Under the pieces are notes generated by a model. The model had not been told where the DNA came from, did not search any database, and saw nothing but the letters and a program-made list of their open reading frames with translations. A stretch of DNA of 64,000 nt from Saprospiraceae bacterium (GTDB lineage: Bacteria > Bacteroidota > Bacteroidia > Chitinophagales > Saprospiraceae): contig JADJLQ010000003.1 of the NCBI GenBank assembly GCA_016709995.1, forward strand, positions 248,001-312,000. The letters run 5' to 3'. Shown here piece after piece: positions 1-8,074 of the stretch. How positions within the stretch are numbered: position 1 is the stretch's first letter; the number at the start of each line of letters is the position of its first letter. The position numbers and the translations under genes are program-made.

Positions 1-1526
1 ATGTGCGACTATTTCTGATTATTGCTTTTTTTGTTCTGTTCCTGGCATGTATTAATTTTATGAATTTATCTACTGCTCAAGCCACACAAAGAGCCAAAGA
101 AGTCGGAGTGAGGAAAGCGATAGGGGCAAGCAGATATTCATTGATCAAACAATTCATGGCGGAGTCTGTTTTTTTGGCCTTATTGGCTGGTGCCTTGGCC
201 ATCTTATTAGTACAATTGGTATTGCCTGGTTTCAATTCATTTCTGAGAAAAGATATTAGCATTGATTTGGGTGATTTGCAGCAGATGTTTTATTATGGGT
301 GCATCATTTTAATTACGGGTATCATAGCCGGCAGTTATCCCGCCTTGGTATTGTCTGCGTTTCGTCCGATAGCAGTACTTAAATCTGCTTTTGTCCAAGC
401 CACTGTCAGTACGGGTATGATCAGGAAGTCCCTGGTTGTCACTCAATTTGTAGTTTCAATCATGTTGATCATCAGCACCCTGTTGATTAGTCAGCAAATT
501 GATTTTATCAAAAAGAAAAATCTTGGATTTAATGTCAATCAATTGGTGTGGTTCCCAAATAATATTCCGTTAGAAAAATGTGGTTTGGCTATGGAACAAA
601 TGAAAAGGATACCTGGAGTGGCACATGCAGCACAAGCATCTGTCACCTTTTCCATGGCAAACAATCGAACATCAGATGTGAGCTGGCCCGGAAAAGCTGA
701 GGGCAATGATGTATTCTTTAATTTGATAGCCAGTAGTCATGAATTGGTTGAGACAATGGGTTTGTCCATCAAGGAAGGTCGATCTTTTTCACAAAAATTT
801 GCTCAGGATACGGGCGCCTTTATTTTGAACGAAGAAGCAGTAATAAAAATGGGCCTTGTGGACCCCATAGGGAAAACAATCAGTACCCCGGGAGGTAGTG
901 GTAAAATAGTTGGCATCGTAAAAGATTTTCATATGGAGTCCTTGCACAATCCGATCAGTCCAGTGCTCATCACCTGCAGGCCCGATTGGACCTGGCTGAT
1001 GTATTGCAGGTTAAGTGGTAATGATGTGCAAAGCACACTCAAAGAAATCGAGTCAGTCTATCATCAGTTTGCACCTGGATTTATATTTGATTTTAATTTT
1101 CAGGACAAAGAATATGAAAGACTGTACAGGAGTGAGACCCAGGTTGGCACGCTGGTCAAATGGTTTGCAGGGTTTGCCATATTTATTTCATGCCTCGGAT
1201 TGTTGGGTCTTACTTTATTTACCATAGAGAGAAAGGCTAAAGAAATCGGCATTCGAAAAGTATTAGGCGCGACCCTCAACAATATCACTAATATGCTTAC
1301 TAGTGAATTTTTGGGTTTGATCTTTATATCCCTGATGATAGCTTCTCCTGTCGCGTATTATTTAATGACTAAATGGTTGGGAGGATTTGCTTACCGGATT
1401 GATATTGAGTGGTGGATATTTGCTTTGGCGGGCTCCATTACCATTGGTATTTCTGTGTTTACGATCCTGATTCAAGCCGTCAAGGCGGCGATGGCTAATC
1501 CGGTAAAGGCGTTGAGAAGTGAGTAG
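1..1526 (+). CDS. ABC transporter permease, MacB/FtsX-like (5' truncated by window edge)
   Basis: This is an inner-membrane permease of the MacB-like type, with FtsX domains. In this family it would couple an ATPase in the cytoplasm to periplasmic work or export; the substrate is unknown. The visible 507 residues start inside the first FtsX domain (ACINFMNLSTAQ, then KEVGVRKAIGAS), so roughly 280-290 N-terminal residues, including the first membrane segment and the periplasmic domain, lie outside the window. A membrane segment near residues 145-167 precedes a periplasmic domain. The second FtsX domain (about residues 390-505) holds the typical ISCLGLLGL and EIGIRKVLGA motifs and ends NPVKALRSE, as the full-length copies in the window do. 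No ATPase gene is adjacent. The stop codon is followed 4 bases later by a 23-bp tandem repeat array. Confidence 0.9.
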   Translation, partial: VRLFLIIAFFVLFLACINFMNLSTAQATQRAKEVGVRKAIGASRYSLIKQFMAESVFLALLAGALAILLVQLVLPGFNSFLRKDISIDLGDLQQMFYYGCIILITGIIAGSYPALVLSAFRPIAVLKSAFVQATVSTGMIRKSLVVTQFVVSIMLIISTLLISQQIDFIKKKNLGFNVNQLVWFPNNIPLEKCGLAMEQMKRIPGVAHAAQASVTFSMANNRTSDVSWPGKAEGNDVFFNLIASSHELVETMGLSIKEGRSFSQKFAQDTGAFILNEEAVIKMGLVDPIGKTISTPGGSGKIVGIVKDFHMESLHNPISPVLITCRPDWTWLMYCRLSGNDVQSTLKEIESVYHQFAPGFIFDFNFQDKEYERLYRSETQVGTLVKWFAGFAIFISCLGLLGLTLFTIERKAKEIGIRKVLGATLNNITNMLTSEFLGLIFISLMIASPVAYYLMTKWLGGFAYRIDIEWWIFALAGSITIGISVFTILIQAVKAAMANPVKALRSE

Positions 1527-1530
1527 CTTC

Positions 1531-2119
1531 GACAGGCTCAGCTACAGGAAGACGACAGGCTCAGCTACAGGAAGACGACAGGCTCAGCTACAGGAAGACG
1601 ACAGGCTCAGCTACAGGAAGACGACAGGCTCAGCTACAGGAAGACGACAGGCTCAGCTACAGGAAGACGACAGGCTCAGCTACAGGAAGACGACAGGCTC
1701 AGCTACAGGAAGCGACAGGCTCACACCAGGAGCACAGGCTCAGCTACAGGAAGACGACAGGCTCAGCTACAGGAAGACGACAGGCTCAGCTACAGGAAGA
1801 CGACAGGCTCAGCTACAGGAAGACGACAGGCTCAGCTACAGGAAGACGACAGGCTCAGCTACAGGAAGACGACAGGCTCAGCTACAGGAAGACGACAGGC
1901 TCAGCTACAGGAAGACGACAGGCTCAGCTACAGGAAGACGACAGGCTCAGCTACAGGAAGAAGACAGGGCCAGCCACAGGAAGACGACAGGCTCAGCTAC
2001 AGGAATACGACAGGCTCAGCTACAGGAATACGACAGGCTCAGCTACAGGAAGACGACAGGCTCAGCTACAGGAAGACGACAGGCTCAGCTACAGAAGACG
2101 ACAGGCTCAGCTACAGGAC
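1531..2119. repeat. 23-bp tandem repeat array, about 26 copies
   Basis: A 23-bp unit beginning GACAGGCTCAGCTACAGGAA and ending GAC is repeated head to tail about 26 times. Most copies are identical. A few are variant: a shortened and altered copy near 1714-1735, a copy with GACAGGGCCAGCCACAGG near 1963, two with GAATAC near 2009-2032, and a one-base-shorter copy near 2078. There are no spacers, so this is not a CRISPR. The unit has no stop codon in any forward frame, which creates a 234-codon open frame that I do not regard as a gene. The array starts only 4 bases after the permease stop codon. Confidence 0.97.
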
Positions 2120-2223
2120 TTTTTAAAAATCATACTGTCTTGAAGATTGCAAAAGCCCATGCAATGTTTACCGATTATAGGCCAATGATTTCAATGGTTG
2201 TTTATTTGAAATTTCTATCATGA

Positions 2224-2571
2224 TTGCATAGATGGATAAGCTTATAATGCTGATAAGACACTCAAATGGTTAAGCGATAACTAGTGCCTGATTTTCTTTA
2301 ATTTATAAATTTATATTTTTATCATAGTCTTATATATTCAACATTTTCATAATGTTTATATTTTCTAGATTTTTTTCATCCGATAAATAATGTAGTATGA
2401 AGTTCTTAACCTATTGTTAACTAACGTATTGTCAATTTAGTATGGTGCTAATGTCTAAAGAGCCAGCGCTCAATGGCTTGTTGTGTCACTTTCAGAGATT
2501 GAAGACGATTCTTTTGTTAGGATTTTTAACATATCTTGTTGCATTATTAACCAACCTAAAAACTAGTCTGG
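2224..2571. other. AT-rich intergenic region upstream of the T9SS gene block
   Basis: No gene is seen here. The stretch is strongly AT-rich between about 2280 and 2460 and probably carries the promoter for the block that starts at 2572, but I could not fix a convincing Bacteroidota -33/-7 promoter pair in it. Confidence 0.5.
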
Positions 2572-5500
2572 ATGTCTCCAATACCGTATAGTAGTCCATC
2601 GCTGCGAGCATTCGTTTTAAGTGTTCTTGTTGTTTCGGTGGGTTTGATTCAGAGTAATTCAGGTTATGCTCAAAAGCAACTCGATTTCAATTATACCGGC
2701 AGGGTACAGTTGTGGACGGTACCTAGTTGTGTACAAAAAATAAAAGTAGAAGTGTGGGGAGCACAAGGAGGTGGCTCTTACGAATGTGATGAAAACGGTC
2801 CTTCCGTATTACAAGACGATGGAGGTCTCGGCGGCTACGCCAACGGTATATTGGATGTTATGGATGGTCAAGTATTATATCTATTCGTTGGAGGGAAAGG
2901 TAAGCCAGGCGCAAATGGATCTTTTGAAGGAGGCTGGAATGGTGGCGGAGATGGTGGCAACTATGGAGGTGGCGGCGGCGGTGCTTCAGACATCCGCACG
3001 ATATTACATGATCTTGATTCCAGAAAGATAGTCGGTGGCGGTGGTGGCGGTGGCAATTCAGGTCACCCTGATCATGGAACCGGAGGAGCTGGAGGTGGCT
3101 TAATTGGTCAGACTGGCATTAGCTTATCCGTATTTTCACCGGGCGGCGGCGGCGGTAGCCAGGTAGCCGGTGGTCTAAAAGGATATTTGCCATCTTTTGA
3201 TGGAATGTGGGCAGTCGGTGGCGGAGCTGGAAGTGGAGAAGATCAGTTTCATATAGCCGGCGGCGGCGGTGGCTGGTATGGGGGTGGCAGTGCCTATGCT
3301 TCTGGTGGAGGTGGAGGATCCTCCAATGTATGGTATGTATCCGATTCGAGTAGCGTAGCTGGTATCAGGAGTGGCAATGGCATGATCAGGATATCCTTGT
3401 TGGAGACGGATCAATGTGTCGCCTGCGAAGTTCAGTGTAAAAGCAATATTAATATCTCGATGCCTGTGAGTGAATGTTACAGGGTGATCAGACCAGAAGA
3501 GATATTATCCAAAGTAAATAGTGAGTGTACCACGTTTGGGTACGATGTATCTATATCCTATCCCTATGGCACTTCGACTTTAAATGGCAATGATGTTGAT
3601 CGTTCGCATCTCGGTCAGACGCTGGTATTCAGGGTCAGTGACGGAGCAGGCCATAATTGTTGGGGCAATTTTAGAATAGAAGACAAGGCGGCTCCGGTGA
3701 CCGCATGCAATGGTACTCAATACATCTCCTGTTATCAAATGAACAGACTTCTGGATACCCATACCCAGGCTGTCGACAATTGTTCTTCCAAAAGCAATGT
3801 AGCCATCACTAAAGTGACCTTTACAGATTTTGGCTGTGATGATCCGGCTTATTTAGGCAGGGTGTATCGCACGATCGTAGCCAGTGATACCTGGGGCAAT
3901 TCAACATTCTGCTCTGATACCTTATATATTAGCAAAGACTCCATTGAGGAGACCCAGGCCCCTGACCTGATCAGTTTAAATTGTAAGGTAACCTGCCGTA
4001 CCATCGCAGATGAAAGCATTCCAGATCAGCCTGATTATGAAGATATTCTGTTTTCCAGCAATGCTTCTGATCCTACTTATCCAAGTCCAGAGCTGCTGAT
4101 GAAACTTCAAAAGCAAGATACCCTGCTGGGTGGAAAAAAATGTTTACCAGAATACCTTCATACCGTACCATATTTATTTGACAGTGTATTAGTATATGAC
4201 GAAGGCGAATTTATCAAAATATGGCAGCAAATCGATCAATATCCTACCCACAATACCTTTTGTAAGATAGAAGTGAGTTATACGGATAAGATGGTGCCAC
4301 TGTGCGGCGATGGCTCCAGTTTTAAGATTAGAAGAGAATGGTTGATCAATGACTGGTGCACCGGAGAAGAAAAGACCTTTGTCCAATATATTGAAGTGAT
4401 CGACCATACTCCACCATTATTATTTATGCCCAATGGAGGTGTCAATCCTCGGGATGATCGGTTGTATTATAGAGCATTTACAGAAGTGCATTCTTGTGTC
4501 GCGACGGTAAATCTTCAACAGTTGGTAGTGATAGACTGTAGCAAAGAAATCAAGCAGACCTTCACTTCTTCTTACACCGATCCTGCCAACGCAAGTAAAG
4601 TCATCGTGCAAAGTGGCAATCTTCCTGGAAGGATCACCTTACCGGCAGTGCAGGGAGTATATGGAGTACGATGTCATGACATTTTCGTGACCTTGACCGA
4701 TGCGTGTTACAATAAAAGAGATACCATGATCCAGGTATGTGTGATCGACGAAACGCCGCCTGAAGTCCTGGCTATAGAAGATACCAAAGTGACGGTCGAC
4801 CCTGCTACGTGTTGGTCCCGGATCTATGCGCGGGATCTGGATAATGGAAGCAGAGATAATTGTTGTGATGTCCTTCATTTTGCGATAGCTGACATGGATT
4901 CTATTGTTGCAGCCCGCAAGTATGTGTATGATGCGATCATCGCCCAGTGCGGCATCGGGGACTATCATGCGACAAAAGAGTATTATGATTTTTACATCGA
5001 GGACTATGTGAGTTCTTATATATTCAAGGACTATCTCGATCTGACCGCCTGCAAACAGTATCAGATTGTACTCAGAGTATGGGAGGCCTGCGGTATCCCC
5101 CGCTTTGATCCGCATATCTGGCCTTGTTCAGAACATCAGTGGTATATGTATAATGTAGGCTATCCACGCAGCCATTATCGTGCAGATCATAACCTCAATT
5201 ATGGATTTTCAAGGAATGCCAACTATGCCAAGTTTAAAGCACCAAAGGATTGCAATTGGCGCTATCCATTGATATTCTGTGACCCATTATTAAAAGATTG
5301 GTTTGCATTAGCAGGGCTGGATGATTACGAGACATATTATATCGGCGCTGGAGCCAAAGAATTGTGCAATTTCAGTTTTTATTGGCCGAGATTGGGCAAT
5401 ATGGCAGGTAGTTTTAGTGGATCTGGTATCGCTCCGGGCAATACCTGTTCCAGGATGTTGTGGAAAGATGCCATGGTGATGGTGACCGTCGAAGACAAAA

Positions 5501-7521
5501 CACCCCCGGTGGCACAGGATCCACCAGATTTGTTTTGGTATTGTGATAATGTATCGACTACTGAATCGAATAAATACGAGTATGCGGAGTGCAAAGACCA
5601 CGATTATGCTACTGATAATGCCAAAGACGGTACTTGTATAGATAGCAAAGGCAATCCATATAACGAAATAGAATGTGTCATCGAAAACGACAATATACTT
5701 ACAGATGCCAAAGATGGGCTAGGCAAATCTTTTGGATGGTATGGTTGCAATGTATATGCAGTCACCCATGAAGACGAACACGGTACCAGTATTCCTTGTT
5801 CATCTGGAAAAGGCTCCTGGGCACCGGTATATTGCAGAAGCTGGTTATGCCTCGATGCCAATGATCAGGCTGGTCAGGTAGAAGCTAGCACAGCCTTTTA
5901 TACACCAAGATTACACAGCGGTCCATTAGATAGTATAGACGCCGGAGCAGGCAGATTCTGGATCTGGGACAATTGTGCTATCGACGCCTCTAGTCTTACT
6001 GTCAAAGATGAGTCCTATGTAGATAAATGTAGCAATGGATGGCTGCTGAGGACCTGGACAGCAAAAGATCAGTGTGGCAATGAAGTATCAGTCAATCAAA
6101 AAATAGTCACTAGCCATCGATCCGATTTTGAAGTGGTGTTCCCTGCAGACAGGCTTACCTATTGTGATGCAGATGGTGATCTATCGCCGGATGTGTCCGG
6201 TAGGCCTCAGATCTCAGACGATGAATGTGAGCAAGTTGGAGTGACTTATACCGATGAAATATTTGATATTGGAGCCGCAGGCGGAAATCCCGAGCAGGGC
6301 CTCGGGATAGTGCCAGATGCCTGTTATAAAATCATACGTACCTGGAAAGTCATTGATTGGTGCAAGTATGACCCAAACAACCATGCTACAGACCCTGATA
6401 TCATCGTCGATGATCGACTCGTAGCCGATACGGCTTCGCGTGCCTGTGTGTACAGAAATATCAAAGACAACGGGGATGGATATATGAGTTATGTTCAGAT
6501 TATTAAAGTCATCGATACGATCGCACCGGTGATCACGACGAGGGATACGGTATTTTGCATTGATGACCTCACCTGCACCAAGTCAGATATTAATGTATTG
6601 TTTCAGGCTGTAGATAATTGCACGACTTCTGACCAATTTCAATATCGGTGGGAACTGGATGTCAACCCGACTTCATCTGACCTGACTAATAAATCATACA
6701 ATAAAAACAGTATCTATACCCGAAGTGGACCAGGTGTAAAACAATTGACCCTGACACAACCTATTGGAGTTTCACTGGTCCATGTCATTGTCAGCGATCG
6801 GTGTGGCAATGAAGACACCAGTACCTTTGTTTTGACAGTCAAAGATTGTAAGCGCCCGACTCCTTATTGTTATAATGGTATCGTCACAGTCATCATGCCG
6901 AGCACAGGAGCCATCACTGTATGGGCTAAAGACCTGGATGCAGGCAGTTCGGACAATTGTACTTTGAAACAAAATCTCCGATTTAGTTTTTCAGAGGACA
7001 GTACAGAAGTTAACAAAGTGTTTACTTGCGATGATGTCTCTGGTGGTATCAGTCAAGCACATTTTGTAAATATATATGTTTGGGATGCTGCAGGCTTGTA
7101 TGATCATTGTCAGACTTATATACTATTACAAGATGGAAGCGGCAATGCCTGTCTTGATGGATTTAGGCCTATTTCTCAACCTGCTAGTTTACATCAACAA
7201 GATAAGTCTAAACCGACTGAATTGATCTCAGGCTTTCCTGCAAGCCAAGGAAATTTAGCAGGATTTACTTTATTACAAAACAGACCCAATCCATTCAATG
7301 TCAGTACATTGATTGAATTTGGACTGCCTCAGTCATCACCGTATATATTAACTATCACCGATATCACGGGCAGGGTTATCAAGACCCTCAAAGGATCAGG
7401 ACAAAAAGGATTCAATCAAGTCAAACTGGACGGAGCTTCGCTTCGTGGATCCGGTGTCTATTATTATTCACTTTCTTCCAATGGTCAGGTGGCCATCAAG
7501 AAAATGATCATCACCAATTAA
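2572..7521 (+). CDS. Secreted T9SS protein: ALK-type glycine-rich domain plus HYR-like repeats
   Basis: This is a 1649-residue exported protein of unknown role, probably surface-attached or released by type IX secretion. A signal peptide occupies about residues 1-34, ending in a GYAQ cleavage region. Residues about 37-280 form a glycine-rich domain: FNYTGRVQLWTVPSCVQKI, then WGAQGG and many GGGG runs. This resembles the ALK-receptor-type glycine-rich family. The middle 1200 residues are Cys-rich, with recurring phrases such as DKTPPVA, DETPPEV, DHTPPLL and DTIAPVI, typical of HYR/gliding-adhesin-like modules. The last ~85 residues are a type A sorting domain: NRPNPFN, ITDITGRV, GVYYYSL and a basic end. 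It is followed after 8 bases by the next gene, so co-transcription is likely. Start chosen at the ATG just before the signal peptide. Confidence 0.85.
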   Translation: MSPIPYSSPSLRAFVLSVLVVSVGLIQSNSGYAQKQLDFNYTGRVQLWTVPSCVQKIKVEVWGAQGGGSYECDENGPSVLQDDGGLGGYANGILDVMDGQVLYLFVGGKGKPGANGSFEGGWNGGGDGGNYGGGGGGASDIRTILHDLDSRKIVGGGGGGGNSGHPDHGTGGAGGGLIGQTGISLSVFSPGGGGGSQVAGGLKGYLPSFDGMWAVGGGAGSGEDQFHIAGGGGGWYGGGSAYASGGGGGSSNVWYVSDSSSVAGIRSGNGMIRISLLETDQCVACEVQCKSNINISMPVSECYRVIRPEEILSKVNSECTTFGYDVSISYPYGTSTLNGNDVDRSHLGQTLVFRVSDGAGHNCWGNFRIEDKAAPVTACNGTQYISCYQMNRLLDTHTQAVDNCSSKSNVAITKVTFTDFGCDDPAYLGRVYRTIVASDTWGNSTFCSDTLYISKDSIEETQAPDLISLNCKVTCRTIADESIPDQPDYEDILFSSNASDPTYPSPELLMKLQKQDTLLGGKKCLPEYLHTVPYLFDSVLVYDEGEFIKIWQQIDQYPTHNTFCKIEVSYTDKMVPLCGDGSSFKIRREWLINDWCTGEEKTFVQYIEVIDHTPPLLFMPNGGVNPRDDRLYYRAFTEVHSCVATVNLQQLVVIDCSKEIKQTFTSSYTDPANASKVIVQSGNLPGRITLPAVQGVYGVRCHDIFVTLTDACYNKRDTMIQVCVIDETPPEVLAIEDTKVTVDPATCWSRIYARDLDNGSRDNCCDVLHFAIADMDSIVAARKYVYDAIIAQCGIGDYHATKEYYDFYIEDYVSSYIFKDYLDLTACKQYQIVLRVWEACGIPRFDPHIWPCSEHQWYMYNVGYPRSHYRADHNLNYGFSRNANYAKFKAPKDCNWRYPLIFCDPLLKDWFALAGLDDYETYYIGAGAKELCNFSFYWPRLGNMAGSFSGSGIAPGNTCSRMLWKDAMVMVTVEDKTPPVAQDPPDLFWYCDNVSTTESNKYEYAECKDHDYATDNAKDGTCIDSKGNPYNEIECVIENDNILTDAKDGLGKSFGWYGCNVYAVTHEDEHGTSIPCSSGKGSWAPVYCRSWLCLDANDQAGQVEASTAFYTPRLHSGPLDSIDAGAGRFWIWDNCAIDASSLTVKDESYVDKCSNGWLLRTWTAKDQCGNEVSVNQKIVTSHRSDFEVVFPADRLTYCDADGDLSPDVSGRPQISDDECEQVGVTYTDEIFDIGAAGGNPEQGLGIVPDACYKIIRTWKVIDWCKYDPNNHATDPDIIVDDRLVADTASRACVYRNIKDNGDGYMSYVQIIKVIDTIAPVITTRDTVFCIDDLTCTKSDINVLFQAVDNCTTSDQFQYRWELDVNPTSSDLTNKSYNKNSIYTRSGPGVKQLTLTQPIGVSLVHVIVSDRCGNEDTSTFVLTVKDCKRPTPYCYNGIVTVIMPSTGAITVWAKDLDAGSSDNCTLKQNLRFSFSEDSTEVNKVFTCDDVSGGISQAHFVNIYVWDAAGLYDHCQTYILLQDGSGNACLDGFRPISQPASLHQQDKSKPTELISGFPASQGNLAGFTLLQNRPNPFNVSTLIEFGLPQSSPYILTITDITGRVIKTLKGSGQKGFNQVKLDGASLRGSGVYYYSLSSNGQVAIKKMIITN

Positions 7522-7529
7522 TCAATACC

Positions 7530-8042
7530 ATGAAAAGTAAAATATGTACTTGTTTATTATTAACTGCCATGTGTAGCCTGATGGTGACTTTAGGCTATAG
7601 CCAGGTGGAGATAAAATCGCCCTCTGTGATAGGGGCTGCAGGTACCATTAGTAAAACAAATCATGTTACTTTAGAATGGACCTTGGGGGAAACTTTTGTA
7701 CGAAGCAATATTATTCAGGATGCTTGGTATACTGAAGGGTATCATCAACCCATCTTATTGGTCAAGCCAGGCTCAAGTGTTGATAGACATCCTTTTGATA
7801 TCCGCATTTTTCCTAATCCTGCATATCAGAAATTATTTGTAGAAATAAAAAGTGCAGTTTCGGAGCCAATCAAATTAAAACTAACTGATCTTGCAGGTAG
7901 AACCATTTTATTTCAAAATGCTCCAACCACTGCCGACCAGATCGAAATATCTATGGACAGGGTACCTCAAGGCATGTATTTCCTGTCCGTTGTAAATGAT
8001 AGAGGTATTCAGTACGGAACATTTAAAGTCATCAAACAATAA
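7530..8042 (+). CDS. Small secreted protein with T9SS type A sorting domain
   Basis: This is a 170-residue protein with a signal peptide (about residues 1-25, ending LGYSQ). Its short N-terminal domain contains LEWTLGETF and YTEGYHQP, a motif pair often seen in small Bacteroidota T9SS proteins (the 'WTLGE ... TQGFHQ' type). A complete sorting domain follows from about residue 92, with IRIFPNPA, LTDLAGRTI and GMYFLSV. Almost nothing lies between the two domains, so the protein may be a minimal cargo or an accessory to the preceding giant. It sits 8 bases after the 1649-aa gene and 32 bases before the first fibre-like gene, consistent with one operon. Its molecular function is unknown. Confidence 0.8.
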   Translation: MKSKICTCLLLTAMCSLMVTLGYSQVEIKSPSVIGAAGTISKTNHVTLEWTLGETFVRSNIIQDAWYTEGYHQPILLVKPGSSVDRHPFDIRIFPNPAYQKLFVEIKSAVSEPIKLKLTDLAGRTILFQNAPTTADQIEISMDRVPQGMYFLSVVNDRGIQYGTFKVIKQ

Positions 8043-8074
8043 GACATTTTTTAAGAATTAGAAATTATATCAAA

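Noticed and set aside
1531..2119. Possible CRISPR array
   Set aside because: Repeats are directly adjacent with no spacers, and no cas gene is present.
1519..2223. 234-codon open frame through the 23-bp array
   Set aside because: It exists because the repeat unit lacks stops in all forward frames; it starts inside the permease end and has no protein features beyond the repeat.
4639..5115. 158-codon - strand frame
   Set aside because: Antisense to the well-supported T9SS giant; no motif or signal.
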